From Caenibius tardaugens NBRC 16725 (GTDB lineage: Bacteria > Pseudomonadota > Alphaproteobacteria > Sphingomonadales > Sphingomonadaceae), in the NCBI RefSeq assembly GCF_003860345.1, contig NZ_CP034179.1, positions 3,456,001-3,520,000 of the forward strand: 64,000 nt of DNA, in the 5' to 3' direction. Positions 34,691-43,940 of this stretch are shown here, one piece after another. The translations under genes were made by a program, and so were the position numbers. The notes under the pieces are model-generated. The model ran no database searches. It was not told the DNA's origin and saw nothing but the letters and a program-made list of their open reading frames with translations. How positions within the stretch are numbered: the first letter of the stretch is position 1; the number at the start of each line of letters is the position of its first letter.

Positions 34691-35290
34691 TCAGATTTTC
34701 CCTTCGAGGCTCGGTGCGACTTCTGCGCCGGGCGTGGCAGCCTTATAGGTTACCATCGGCTTCGCACCGTAGAAAATCTTGGCGCCGATCGCGTCCGGGA
34801 AGGTGCGGATCGTCGTGTTGTATTGCTGAACGGCCTGATTGTAATCGCGTATCGAGATGCGGATACGGTTTTCCTGACCTTCAAGCTGCGTTTGCAGCAT
34901 CTGGTAATTGGTGATGCTCTTGAGATCCGGATAGCGTTCGAAGTTGGCGAGCAGGCGACCAAAGCCGGCAAGCGATTGCGACAGCTTTTCCTGCGCGGCG
35001 GAGAATTGCTCCATCTTGGCAGGATCGCTCAGATCCTCGGCGGAGAGCTGGATGCTGGTTGCCTTGGCACGGGCTTCCACAACCCCGGTCAGGATGGCTT
35101 TTTCCTGTTCGGCGGCACCCTTGGCGACAGCGGCAAGATTGGGGATCAGGTTCGCGCGTTCCTGAAATGCGGCCTGAACATCGGCCCAGCGCGCCTTGGC
35201 GTTTTCTTCGGCGGTCGGCACGGAATTGATGCCGCAGGCCGACAGGGCGAGCGCGGCAAAGGCGACGGTGATATTGCGCAGACTCAGCAT
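34691..35290 (-). CDS. lemA: LemA family lipoprotein
   Basis: A protein of 199 residues with a lipoprotein signal (FAALALSACG, lipobox Cys at about residue 19) and the long alpha-helical LemA domain (RWADVQAAFQERANLIPNLAA, then EKAILTGVVEARAKA, SLAGFGRLLANFERYPDLKS). The ATG at 35290 follows AGGAGGG; a longer frame to 35380 lacks support. It heads the four-gene operon with two TPM proteins and a NUDIX hydrolase. LemA-TPM pairs are widespread; a role in envelope stress or membrane protein quality has been suggested for some. Confidence 0.9.
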   Translation of the reverse strand: MLSLRNITVAFAALALSACGINSVPTAEENAKARWADVQAAFQERANLIPNLAAVAKGAAEQEKAILTGVVEARAKATSIQLSAEDLSDPAKMEQFSAAQEKLSQSLAGFGRLLANFERYPDLKSITNYQMLQTQLEGQENRIRISIRDYNQAVQQYNTTIRTFPDAIGAKIFYGAKPMVTYKAATPGAEVAPSLEGKI

Positions 35291-35479
35291 GGGCTGGATC
35301 CCTCCTAATCGCGCGACCCTGGTTGGGGCGCCAGATTGAAAGATAGCGCGCGTGCGAGTGTGTGCAAGGCCGCGCATCATGTGGTCGTCAAACTAATGGG
35401 GGCCGCGTTCTCCCCGCTTGTGACGTCATGCCTTTAGTGGCAGTTCATGCCGATTGTTTGCTGGAGGAAAGGACGATTC

Positions 35480-35899
35480 ATGTTTAATGAATTCAAGGCG
35501 TTTATCGCCAAGGGCAATGTGCTCGATCTGGCTGTCGCCGTGATTATAGGCGCGGCTTTTGGCGCAATCGTAACCTCGCTGACCGACAGCATCATCATGC
35601 CGACAATCGGCGCGATTTTTGGCGGTATCGATTTTTCCAACCACTTCATTCTGTTGAGCACGCCTGCGGGCTATGCCGGGTCATTGACCGATTACGCTGC
35701 GCTCAAGGAAGCCGGGGCGGCCATGATCGGCTACGGTGCGTTCATCACGGCGGTGATCAATTTTCTCATCCTTGCCTTCATCATCTTCCTGCTGGTGCGC
35801 ATGGCCAATAAGGTCATGAAGCGTCAGGCTGATGAGCCTGCAGGCCCGACCGAAGTCGAACTGCTGACGGAAATCCGCGATTTGTTGAAAAAATCCTGA
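35480..35899 (+). CDS. mscL: Large-conductance mechanosensitive channel
   Basis: A protein of 139 residues, the usual MscL length. N-terminal helix [21 protein letters not shown] leads into TM1 ([21 protein letters not shown]); TM2 is [19 protein letters not shown], followed by the charged cytoplasmic helix ending [12 protein letters not shown]. It opens under membrane tension to release solutes during osmotic downshock. The ATG at 35480 has GGAGGAAAGGA upstream. A strong hairpin terminator follows. Confidence 0.95.
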   Translation: MFNEFKAFIAKGNVLDLAVAVIIGAAFGAIVTSLTDSIIMPTIGAIFGGIDFSNHFILLSTPAGYAGSLTDYAALKEAGAAMIGYGAFITAVINFLILAFIIFLLVRMANKVMKRQADEPAGPTEVELLTEIRDLLKKS

Positions 35900-35996
35900 G
35901 GGTTTCGGCAATTCGGCATTTGCCTCGATCGAACCCCGATTGATGCGAAGCGTCCCAATGGGCGGCTGAATGTCCAGAGAACGGGTTCTATCAAGG

Positions 35997-36031
35997 AAAA
36001 GGGGCGGGGTGTGTAACCGCCCCTTTTCTTT
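35997..36031. terminator. Rho-independent terminator after mscL
   Basis: AAAAGGGGCGG and CCGCCCCTTTT form an 11-bp perfect stem with a 9-base loop, followed by CTTTT on the plus strand and preceded by A residues, so it can end transcription in both directions. Confidence 0.85.
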
Positions 36032-36061
36032 TGCGCCGGGCACACCTATATCGCGGTTGTC

Positions 36062-36400
36062 GGTTTCGGCCGACTATGGCGATAAACTGCGGCGTACAAT
36101 AGGCGCAGCGGACCCGGGGGCAGTACCCGGCGGCTCCACCACTTCTCTTCGGTATGCCGGGGGAAATGACGGGGTCGAACTAGGATCGACGTGTGTTGAA
36201 AAGCGCTGTTTTTGCCCGGGCTGAGTAACCCGTTAAAGGCTCAAAACTCATAAGTGCCAACGATAACGAAGCACTTGCTCTCGCAGCGTAATTCTAGGGG
36301 CTAACGCCCTGAAGTTACAAAGTTAGAACGCGGTTGGACCCACCGGTCAACAGAAGCGGATTCCGGGGGCTCGGGGTGGGCCCAGCAACAGAACCACCCC
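36062..36400 (+). ncRNA. ssrA: tmRNA, circularly permuted two-piece form (ssrA)
   Basis: The gene is permuted as in alphaproteobacteria. The acceptor piece comes first and ends CGGCTCCACCA at 36131-36141; a spacer of 29 bases follows; the coding piece begins GGGGTCG at 36171. GGGGTCG pairs fully (two G-U) with CGGCTCC, rebuilding the seven-base-pair acceptor stem, and GGATCGACG at 36183-36191 matches the tmRNA 5' domain. The tag frame runs GCC at 36256 to TAA at 36291 and reads ANDNEALALAA. Together with SmpB it rescues stalled ribosomes and marks proteins for degradation. The outer ends are approximate; the 3' edge merges with the terminator hairpin. Confidence 0.93.
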
Positions 36401-36412
36401 ACTTCACTTTTT
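36373..36412 (+). terminator. Rho-independent terminator of ssrA
   Basis: GGGGTGG (36373-36379) and CCACCCC (36394-36400) form a perfect stem with a 14-base loop, followed by ACTTCAC and a five-T run at 36408-36412. Confidence 0.75.
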
Positions 36413-36418
36413 GCTGGA

Positions 36419-36667
36419 TTAGGTGACCGTTTCCCTTGCGGCCGCGCGCGCTTGCGCCTGTTCGAATTTCAGACAATCGAGAATCTTGGCTCCGGCCATG
36501 AACACGGCGCCGGTACAGGCCAAGAACAGCAGTTTACCGCCAAATCCGGGATACTCGCGAATATAGACCATTCCCCGCTCGGTTGCACCCAGTGCGAGCG
36601 CATAGATGATGAGGAAGGCTTCCCATCGCGTTTTTATAACGAACAGCCTGCGAATCTTGCTGAACAT
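36419..36667 (-). CDS. Small membrane protein of unknown function
   Basis: A protein of 82 residues with two hydrophobic stretches (EAFLIIYALALGATERGMVYI and KLLFLACTGAVFMAGAKIL) and a charged, Ala-rich C-terminus. Its start at 36667 follows GAGAGGTTAAC, and a purine-rich ribosome site plus a clean membrane pattern support it as real. Similar small proteins seem to occur in sphingomonads, but I do not recognise a function. It converges with the tmRNA gene. Confidence 0.65.
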   Translation of the reverse strand: MFSKIRRLFVIKTRWEAFLIIYALALGATERGMVYIREYPGFGGKLLFLACTGAVFMAGAKILDCLKFEQAQARAAARETVT

Positions 36668-36910
36668 GTTAACCTCTCGTTAGGCATAAAGCAGAGCAAC
36701 GATCGTGCCAGTCACGCTTTGATGCCGTTATTGCTGGTTAACGCCCCGCGCAGTGTAAGGTGCCCCGACACAACGGAACCATGCGTCGCTTCACCCTTGC
36801 CCTGCGCGAAGCAATCCGTCATAGGCACGCACGCTTCTCCCCGGGGCATATTGCGATTTTCTGCCGGTCATGGTTGATCGGTGCCATCCTATGTCAAGGG
36901 GACTACTTTC

Positions 36911-39022
36911 ATGAGTGAACGGTTCGAACGCGCGGGGCTTGATGTCGATGCAGGACTCGCTGTCTTCGTCGAACAGGACGTGCTGCCGCCGCTCGGCATC
37001 GATGCAGGGACGTTCTGGCAAGGTCTCGCCGCGATCTGCGAACGTTTCGTTCCCCGTAATCGGGAACTGCTGCAAAAACGCGATACGCTTCAGGCCGAAA
37101 TTGATGCCTGGCACGGGGAACGCACGGGGCAACCGCACGATCCCGTTGCCTATCAGCAATTTCTGGGCAGCATCGGATATCTCGTAGCAGAACCGGACGC
37201 GTTCACTGTTGGCACGCAGGGTGTCGATCCGGAAATTGCCACGATGGCTGGCCCACAACTGGTTGTTCCCGTCCTGAACGAACGGTTCGCGCTTAATGCC
37301 GCCAATGCCCGCTGGGGCAGTCTCTATGATGCCTTGTACGGGACCGATGCACTGGATGCGCCTGCCGCGCAGCCGGGCGGTTACGATCCGGTGCGCGGGG
37401 CGGCGGTAATCGCGCGGGCGAAAGCGTTTCTCGATGCGGCGGTTCCGCTTGCCCAAGGCAGTTGGGCCGATCTGGAAAAACCATGGGATAATGGCATCGC
37501 GCTGGCCGATCCTGCGCAATATGCCGGTGAAAATGGCACTAGCCGGTTGTTCCGCAACAATGGCCTGCATATCGAAGTCGTGTTCGATCGGGATCACCCG
37601 ATCGGGAAGGGTGATCCGGCGGGCATCGCGGATGTGATCCTCGAATCCGCGTTGACAACGATCATCGATATGGAAGATTCCGTGGCCGCCGTGGATGGCG
37701 AGGACAAGCGTCACGCCTATGCCAATTGGCTGGGCCTGATGCGTGGCGACCTGTCGGCCAGTTTCGCGAAAGGCGGCAAAACGGTTACCCGCGCGCTGGA
37801 AGCGGACCGGGAATGGACGGCGCCCTCTGGGGATACCTTCACATTGCCTGGGCGCAGCCTGCTGTTTGTGCGCAATGTTGGCCATCTGATGACCAATCCG
37901 GCAATCCTTCTGGCCGACGGTTCGGAAATCCCCGAAGGCATTATGGATGCCGTACTGACCAGCACGATCGGTAAGCATGATCTTGCAGGCATTGGCCCGC
38001 ATCGCAACAGCCGAACGGGCAGCATCTATATCGTGAAACCCAAGATGCACGGCCCTGAAGAAGCGGGGTTCACCAATGATCTGTTCGATGCCGTGGAAGA
38101 CCTTTTGGGGCTGGCACGGCATACGATCAAGGTTGGCGTGATGGATGAAGAACGGCGCACCAGCGCCAATCTTGCCGCTTGTATCGCCGCGGTGCGCGAC
38201 CGGATCGTGTTCATCAACACCGGGTTTCTCGATCGTACGGGGGATGAGATTCACACATCGATGCGGGCAGGGCCGATGATCCGCAAGGGTGCGATCAAGG
38301 GATCGGCGTGGATCGATGCCTATGAAAAGCGTAATGTGGCGATCGGGCTGAAGCATGGCCTGTCGGGCAAGGCGCAGATCGGCAAGGGTATGTGGGCCGC
38401 GCCTGATCGCATGGGTGAAATGCTCGAACAGAAAATCGCCCATCCGCTAACCGGCGCAAACACCGCATGGGTGCCATCACCCACCGCAGCGACACTGCAT
38501 GCTCTGCATTATCATCAGGTCGATGTCTTTGCCCGGCAGCGGGATGTGGCGAAAGACGGGGTGCCGCCGCTTGCCGCATTACTGACGATACCGCTGGCTG
38601 ACGGGATAAACTGGTCGCCTGACGAAGTGCGCGAGGAACTCGACAACAATGCGCAGGGGCTGCTTGGCTATGTCGTGCGCTGGATCGATCAGGGCGTGGG
38701 ATGTTCCAAGGTTCCCGATATCAACGACGTCGGGCTGATGGAAGATCGCGCAACCCTGCGTATTTCCAGTCAGCATATGGCGAACTGGCTGCTTCACGGT
38801 GTTTGCACCGCTGAACAGGTGATGGATTCGCTGCACCGCATGGCGGCCAAAGTGGATGCGCAGAACGCGGGCGATCCCCTTTATGAGCCGATGGCGGGCA
38901 ATTGGGATAGCAGCATGGCGTTTCAGGCTGCCTGCGATCTCGTGTTCAAGGGCGTGGAGCAGCCCAGCGGCTACACCGAGCCACTGCTTCACGCGTGGCG
39001 CCGAAAAAAGAAGGGTAGCTAG
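36911..39022 (+). CDS. glcB: Malate synthase G
   Basis: A glyoxylate-cycle enzyme of 703 residues that condenses glyoxylate and acetyl-CoA to malate. The length is that of the G isoform. Diagnostic stretches are [60 protein letters not shown] (substrate/Mg region), [10 protein letters not shown] and [10 protein letters not shown]. The catalytic Asp lies late in the chain, near the [14 protein letters not shown] region. The ATG at 36911 follows AAGGGGACTAC. It stands alone and ends in a hairpin. Confidence 0.95.
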   Translation: MSERFERAGLDVDAGLAVFVEQDVLPPLGIDAGTFWQGLAAICERFVPRNRELLQKRDTLQAEIDAWHGERTGQPHDPVAYQQFLGSIGYLVAEPDAFTVGTQGVDPEIATMAGPQLVVPVLNERFALNAANARWGSLYDALYGTDALDAPAAQPGGYDPVRGAAVIARAKAFLDAAVPLAQGSWADLEKPWDNGIALADPAQYAGENGTSRLFRNNGLHIEVVFDRDHPIGKGDPAGIADVILESALTTIIDMEDSVAAVDGEDKRHAYANWLGLMRGDLSASFAKGGKTVTRALEADREWTAPSGDTFTLPGRSLLFVRNVGHLMTNPAILLADGSEIPEGIMDAVLTSTIGKHDLAGIGPHRNSRTGSIYIVKPKMHGPEEAGFTNDLFDAVEDLLGLARHTIKVGVMDEERRTSANLAACIAAVRDRIVFINTGFLDRTGDEIHTSMRAGPMIRKGAIKGSAWIDAYEKRNVAIGLKHGLSGKAQIGKGMWAAPDRMGEMLEQKIAHPLTGANTAWVPSPTAATLHALHYHQVDVFARQRDVAKDGVPPLAALLTIPLADGINWSPDEVREELDNNAQGLLGYVVRWIDQGVGCSKVPDINDVGLMEDRATLRISSQHMANWLLHGVCTAEQVMDSLHRMAAKVDAQNAGDPLYEPMAGNWDSSMAFQAACDLVFKGVEQPSGYTEPLLHAWRRKKKGS

Positions 39023-39045
39023 ATCGCGACATTCTCTGTCGCGAT
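39023..39045. terminator. Hairpin after malate synthase (9-bp perfect arms)
   Basis: ATCGCGACA and TGTCGCGAT are exact reverse complements with loop TTCTC, starting one base after the glcB stop. No T-run follows, so termination would be rho-assisted or the hairpin stabilises the mRNA 3' end. Confidence 0.5.
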
Positions 39046-39140
39046 GATGGCAGATAGCGTTTTGCCAGAGGGTGTTGCGTGCTTCGCTCTCTGGCCGCTT
39101 GCCTCTCGACCCCATGCATGCAGCGGGAGGAGATTGAAGA

Positions 39141-39194
39141 ATGCTGGCAAAATCGCGTCCTGAGGTCTTGCTGATGGATCGCTCAAGTCGCTAA
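39141..39194 (+). CDS. Possible 17-codon leader ORF upstream of the M20 hydrolase
   Basis: ATG at 39141 preceded by GGGAGGAGATTGAAGA, a near-perfect ribosome site at eight bases spacing. The frame MLAKSRPEVLLMDRSSR ends at TAA 39192-39194, 45 bp before the next gene. The site strength is the only support; the peptide resembles nothing I know, and it may be chance. Confidence 0.2.
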   Translation: MLAKSRPEVLLMDRSSR

Positions 39195-39239
39195 GCTGGG
39201 TGTCAGCGATACGATAAATCACTGCAAAGGGGGACGGGT

Positions 39240-40562
39240 ATGCGCCTGAAATGGACTCTTGCGGCTCTTGGTCTGATGGCCAGTGCCAATGCGCATGCGC
39301 AGGCCACTGCAGCGGATGTGGCCGCCAATCGCACTGCGATCGACGCGATCATGGCGAAAAATGCCCCCGATCTGATCGCGCTGTACAAAGACCTGCATGC
39401 CCATCCCGAACTTGGGTTTCAGGAGAAGGCCACGGCTGCCAAGCTGGCCAAGCTGATGCGGGCTATCGGATTCAAAGTTACCGAAGGCGTTGGGGGAACG
39501 GGGATCGTTGCCGTGCTCCGCAACGGTGAAGGCCCCAGCATATTGGTGCGCACCGATCTCGACGGCCTGCCGATGCAGGAACGCACTGGCTTGCCTTATG
39601 CCAGCAAGGCGACCGGAACCTACAACGGCAAGATCACACCCGTGGCGCATAGCTGTGGGCACGATATCCATATGGCGGCGTGGATCGGCGCGGCACGTGC
39701 CTTGGCGGCGATGAAGGACAAGTGGAACGGCACATTGATCTTCGTCGGGCAGCCCGCAGAAGAAACCGTATCCGGTGCACGGGCCATGCTGGATGACGGC
39801 TTTGTAGAACGGTTCGGCAAGGCGGATTACGGGTTCGCTTTGCACGTTGCGCCCGCGCCGGCGGGCACGATCCTGTACCGTTCGGGGGCAATGACCTCGA
39901 CATCGGACAGTCTTGAACTCACCTTTCATGGGCGCGGTGGACACGGGTCAGCACCGGCCACTACGATTGATCCGGTAATGATGGCGGCGCGGTTTACCGT
40001 CGATGTGCAGAGCGTGATCAGTCGGGAGAAAGAACCGGAAGCGTTCGGTGTGGTGACAATCGGTGCAATTCAGGCAGGTGAAGCGGGCAATGTGATTCCC
40101 GATCGGGCGTTGTTGCGCGGGACTATCCGTACGCAGAACGAACGCGTCCGTGAGAAAATCCTCGACGGGGTCAACCGTACGGCCAAGGCGGTCGCATCGA
40201 TGGCCGGGGCTCCGGAACCGACACTGGTCACCACGCTCGGTGGCAAGATGGTGGTAAACGATGCGGCACTGACGGCGCGCACGGTGGAGGTATTCAAGGC
40301 TGCATTCGGACCACAAGTCCAGCCGATGCCGATTGCGATGTCGGGTAGCGAAGATTTTTCCGAATTCATTCTCGCCGGCACGCCATCGGTGTTTTTCCTG
40401 GTCGGCGGCCTGGATAAGGCAGTTTTCGATGCGGGGATGAAATCGGGCAAGCTCGCCATCAATCACTCGCCGGAATTTGCGCCCTTGCCGGAACCGACCA
40501 TTTCGGTTGGCGCGACGGCCATGACGCTTGCAGTCCTCAACGTGGCGCAGCCCAAACGCTGA
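39240..40562 (+). CDS. Periplasmic M20 family amidohydrolase/carboxypeptidase
   Basis: A metallohydrolase of 440 residues with a signal peptide (LAALGLMASANAHA, cleavage about residue 20-21). The M20D metal-binding motif HSCGHDIHMA is at 137-146 and the catalytic Glu pair is in GQPAEETVSGA near 170. The dimerisation domain follows and the last metal His is in INHSPEFAPL. It belongs to the hippurate hydrolase/IAA-amino-acid hydrolase group that cleaves N-acyl amino acids. It converges with rsmA, so it is transcribed alone. Confidence 0.9.
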   Translation: MRLKWTLAALGLMASANAHAQATAADVAANRTAIDAIMAKNAPDLIALYKDLHAHPELGFQEKATAAKLAKLMRAIGFKVTEGVGGTGIVAVLRNGEGPSILVRTDLDGLPMQERTGLPYASKATGTYNGKITPVAHSCGHDIHMAAWIGAARALAAMKDKWNGTLIFVGQPAEETVSGARAMLDDGFVERFGKADYGFALHVAPAPAGTILYRSGAMTSTSDSLELTFHGRGGHGSAPATTIDPVMMAARFTVDVQSVISREKEPEAFGVVTIGAIQAGEAGNVIPDRALLRGTIRTQNERVREKILDGVNRTAKAVASMAGAPEPTLVTTLGGKMVVNDAALTARTVEVFKAAFGPQVQPMPIAMSGSEDFSEFILAGTPSVFFLVGGLDKAVFDAGMKSGKLAINHSPEFAPLPEPTISVGATAMTLAVLNVAQPKR

Positions 40563-40574
40563 ACTGGCCCTCGG

Positions 40575-41399
40575 TCAGCCTCGGGTAAGTTCCCGCGCGA
40601 TTGCCACGAATTCCCCGATGCTGAGCGTTTCGGCCCTGCGGGACGGGTCGATGCGGAGTGTGTCGAGTGCGTCGACAGCGCCCGGCAAAGCTTTCAGGCT
40701 CTGCCGCAGCATTTTACGGCGCTGCCCGAATGCCGCTTCTGTTACACGCTCCAGTACGCGGGCCGAGACGCCTTCGGGCATGGCCGCGGGTGTGACATGG
40801 ACGATCGCGCTCATCACCTTGGGTGGCGGTGTAAACGCGCTGCGGTGTACTTTCATGGCAAGTTTCGCGGAAGACCGCCACTGGGCAAGTACGGCAAGCC
40901 GGCCATAAGCGGACGTGCCTGGGTTTGACGTAATGCGCTGGGCTACCTCGTGCTGGAACATCAGCGTAAGGCTGGCCCATTGCGGCGGCCAATCCTCGCC
41001 CGAGAGCCAGCCGGTGAACAGTGCGGTGCCGACATTGTAGGGCAGGTTTGCCACAATGGCGTAAGGCTCGTCGAACAGCGTTGCGGGATCGATATCCAGC
41101 GCGTTACCCTCAATCACACGCAACTGGCCGGGAAAAGCTTCGTCCAGTTCCGCCAGGGCAGGAAGGCAGCGCCTGTCCATCTCGATGGCGGTGACCTGTG
41201 CGCCCGCGCGGAGCAAAGCGCGCGTGAGACCGCCCGGGCCGGGGCCGATTTCAAGCACGGGTTTGCCCCGCAACGGGCCGGGTATCGCTGCAATCCGGTC
41301 GAGCAACTGTTCATCCAGAAGGAAATTCTGGCCAAGCGCCTTCGACGCGGAAAGTCCGTGGCGGGCGATAACATCGCGGATGGGGGGCAAGGTGGCCAT
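40575..41399 (-). CDS. rsmA: 16S rRNA (adenine(1518)-N6/adenine(1519)-N6)-dimethyltransferase
   Basis: A protein of 274 residues (KsgA) that dimethylates A1518 and A1519 of 16S rRNA late in 30S assembly. SAM motif VLEIGPGPGGLTRAL, the catalytic NLPYNVGTALF and the N-terminal GQNFLLD are family landmarks. Its start overlaps the stop of pdxA by one base, giving the classical lptD-surA-pdxA-rsmA operon order. Confidence 0.95.
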   Translation of the reverse strand: MATLPPIRDVIARHGLSASKALGQNFLLDEQLLDRIAAIPGPLRGKPVLEIGPGPGGLTRALLRAGAQVTAIEMDRRCLPALAELDEAFPGQLRVIEGNALDIDPATLFDEPYAIVANLPYNVGTALFTGWLSGEDWPPQWASLTLMFQHEVAQRITSNPGTSAYGRLAVLAQWRSSAKLAMKVHRSAFTPPPKVMSAIVHVTPAAMPEGVSARVLERVTEAAFGQRRKMLRQSLKALPGAVDALDTLRIDPSRRAETLSIGEFVAIARELTRG

Positions 41400-42409
41400 T
41401 ATGCGCTCTTGCTGCGCCGTCTCATGGCGGCGTCCCCTGCCATGCGGATTGCGGCAAGGGTCGCGCCGGGGTTGGCCAGTCCTTTGCCGGCAATAGCAAA
41501 GGCGGTGCCATGATCGGGCGATGTGCGCACGATTGGCAGGCCCAGCGTCATGTTGACCCCATTATCGAAATCGAGCGCCTTCAGCGGTATCAGAGCCTGA
41601 TCGTGGTACATGCAAAGCGCCACATCGAAACTGTCGCGCGCATGGGGCGAAAAGAGTGAATCTGCGGGGTGGGGGCCGGTTGCGTCGATCCCTTCCGCGC
41701 GAAGCAGCGCGATGGCCGGGGCAATGATCCGCTGTTCCTCGTCCCCGAAACGGCCGTCTTCTCCCGCATGTGGGTTGAGCGCGCAGATCGCGAGGCGCGG
41801 GTTCGCAATCCCGAAATCCCGTTGGAGGCTGGCGGCGGTTATGCGGCTGCGATTGCAGATCAGGTCTATCGATATCTGCCCCGGCACGCTGGCCAGCGAG
41901 CAATGCACTGTGAGCGGGACCGTACGCAGGTTGGGGCCGGCCAGCAGCATCACCGCATTTTCAGCGGCTGTCCCGCTGGCATGCGCGACGAATTCCGTCT
42001 GTCCCGGGAACGTAAAGCCCACTTCGGCAAGGCGCGCCTTGGCGATTGGTCCGGTGACAACGCCTGCCGCCTGCCCGGCAACGGCCAGTTGCGCGGCCTT
42101 CCGGAGCGAACCGAGCGCAAGCCGGGCGCCATCCTTGTCCGGTGCGCCGGGGCAATAAGGGGCATCATCATGGCCCAGTACCGGCAAGGCACGGGGAAAC
42201 ACGACAGAAGCCTCTGCCGGATCGGCAATGATCTCGATTGGCAGGGTCAACCCCCGCGTCTTGCCCGCAGCGGCCAGCAACTGCGCACCGCCCACAGCGA
42301 AAAAAGGCGGCAGGGCGGCGCTATTGCGCAGTGCCCATGCCGCGCCAATCAGTTCAGGGCCCACGCCGGCGGGATCGCCAAGCGAAACCGCTAGCGCAGG
42401 AATACCCAT
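41399..42409 (-). CDS. pdxA: 4-hydroxythreonine-4-phosphate dehydrogenase
   Basis: A protein of 336 residues that oxidises 4-phosphohydroxy-L-threonine in pyridoxal 5'-phosphate synthesis. SLGDPAGVGPELIGAAW at the start, TGPIAKARLAEVGFTFPGQTEF in the middle and the metal-ligand region MYHDQALIPLKALDFDNGVNMTLGLP near the end are diagnostic (quoted in part). It is 4 bp downstream of surA and overlaps rsmA by one base. Confidence 0.95.
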   Translation of the reverse strand: MGIPALAVSLGDPAGVGPELIGAAWALRNSAALPPFFAVGGAQLLAAAGKTRGLTLPIEIIADPAEASVVFPRALPVLGHDDAPYCPGAPDKDGARLALGSLRKAAQLAVAGQAAGVVTGPIAKARLAEVGFTFPGQTEFVAHASGTAAENAVMLLAGPNLRTVPLTVHCSLASVPGQISIDLICNRSRITAASLQRDFGIANPRLAICALNPHAGEDGRFGDEEQRIIAPAIALLRAEGIDATGPHPADSLFSPHARDSFDVALCMYHDQALIPLKALDFDNGVNMTLGLPIVRTSPDHGTAFAIAGKGLANPGATLAAIRMAGDAAMRRRSKSA

Positions 42410-42413
42410 GGGA

Positions 42414-43787
42414 TCAGTTGTATTCGATCACCGCATCGCGGCGGAGATCGCGCAGATAGCGTTGCGCGCGCTTGTTCACACGGTCATCTTCCATCTGGTT
42501 CATCAGATCGTCGAAGCTTGGCCCGTCGTTGGTCTGCGCTTCATCGCGGCCACAGAGCATGAACACGACCACGCCGTCCTTGGCCGAACCGAAAGGCGGT
42601 GTGGTTTGGCCGATCTGCAGCGACAGCATCAGCTGCTGCAGCTGGGGAGGCAGATCGCGGATGCGGACATTGTCGTTGGACACCACGTTGGCACCCAGCG
42701 CATGGGCGCGCTCGTCCACGTCACCACAACCTTTCATCTGCTTCACGCCATTGGCGAAGCTGGCTGCCTTCTGCTGCACCTGTGCATCTGTCGTCCCTTC
42801 AGGGAAGCTCAGGCCAATCTGTTTCAGGCTGAGCAGGGCATCGCGCGGATCGGCCATCAAGACCTGACGCTTGTCGATCATGAAAAGGATCGAATACCCG
42901 CCCGATACCTCGACCGGACCAACGAGCTGACCGCGTTCCATATCGCGCGCGACCGATGAGAGTTCGTTGGGCAGCTGCGCGAGCCGGACCCAGCCAAGAT
43001 CACCACCCACCGCAGCGGTGGAGGCTTCGGAGAACTGGCGTGCATAGGCGACGAAGCTTGCGCCCTGTCCCAGTTGCTGCACGATTTTCTTGGCGTTCTC
43101 GAAAACGGCGGCCTTGTTCTGCGAGTTTGCGGACAGGTAGATTTCACCGATCCGGTATTCGCTGGTTCCTCGTGAGGATTTCATGCGTTCGAGAAGCTCT
43201 TTCACTTCTTCTTCGGACACGTTCACATAGGGCTGCACATTGCGACGCAGCAGGCGTTGCCATGCGAGTTCGCCCTGAATCTGGCGTTTCAGCGAAGCAG
43301 GTGAAGAGCCGACGCGAAGGAGATAGGCGTCCATCGCCTGTGTGTTCTGGCCAAAATTCTGGGCCGCAACACGCGCATAAGTCTGATCGATTTCAGCCTG
43401 CTCGACCTGCATCTTCAGTGCGTTGGCTTCCTGAATTTGCAATGTTTCGTCGATCAGATTGCGCATCACCTGGAGGCGCAGACGTTCTTTTTCTTCTGCG
43501 CTGATGCTCTGGTTGTTGGTCGAAAGAATCAGGGCAAGACGCTGGTCGATGTCTGTGCCGGTGATGATTTCGCCGTTCACGCGCACGGCGGCGCGGCGCA
43601 GATTGGGATCATTTGTCCCGAAAATCTTGAGGTTTTGCGGAATATTCAGCCCGCTGGCGGAATCGCCTGCCACATCTGGCGCGGTGTCCGCTTCTTGCGC
43701 CCCAAGCGGGGCAACGCCCGAAACGAGTAGGGACAGCGCAGCGCAGAACGCAACGCGACGGGAAGGAACTTTATGCTGGGTCGTCAT
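42414..43787 (-). CDS. surA: Periplasmic peptidyl-prolyl isomerase and outer-membrane protein chaperone
   Basis: A protein of 457 residues with a signal peptide (VAFCAALSLLVSGVAPLGAQ), an N-terminal chaperone domain containing AVRVNGEIITGTDIDQRLAL, and parvulin PPIase repeats (EYRIGEIYLSA, SEASTAAVGGDLGWVRLAQL, QLVGPVEVSGGYSILFM). It escorts outer-membrane proteins, LptD included, across the periplasm. The operon partner lptD is 153 bp upstream on the same strand. The ATG at 43787 or the earlier 43793 are both possible. Confidence 0.92.
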   Translation of the reverse strand: MTTQHKVPSRRVAFCAALSLLVSGVAPLGAQEADTAPDVAGDSASGLNIPQNLKIFGTNDPNLRRAAVRVNGEIITGTDIDQRLALILSTNNQSISAEEKERLRLQVMRNLIDETLQIQEANALKMQVEQAEIDQTYARVAAQNFGQNTQAMDAYLLRVGSSPASLKRQIQGELAWQRLLRRNVQPYVNVSEEEVKELLERMKSSRGTSEYRIGEIYLSANSQNKAAVFENAKKIVQQLGQGASFVAYARQFSEASTAAVGGDLGWVRLAQLPNELSSVARDMERGQLVGPVEVSGGYSILFMIDKRQVLMADPRDALLSLKQIGLSFPEGTTDAQVQQKAASFANGVKQMKGCGDVDERAHALGANVVSNDNVRIRDLPPQLQQLMLSLQIGQTTPPFGSAKDGVVVFMLCGRDEAQTNDGPSFDDLMNQMEDDRVNKRAQRYLRDLRRDAVIEYN

Positions 43788-43940
43788 TACCACGCGAGCA
43801 ATCCTGTTATCGACACCGGGTTGGTGTCATCCCAAATATCCGGGCGCTTTGCCGCCAAACGGCTTAACCGGAGCTGAGTTGCGCCGATAGCGTGTTTGCC
43901 GCGTTGTGCCAACGCCTGCGCGCAATCCCTCGACCGCAAT

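Noticed and set aside
36791-38443. Minus-strand open frame of 550 codons
   Set aside because: It is fully antisense to malate synthase G, whose motifs are intact; no domain is visible in the antisense frame.
39019-39222. Minus-strand frame of 67 codons after malate synthase
   Set aside because: It covers the glcB hairpin and has no ribosome site or recognisable pattern.
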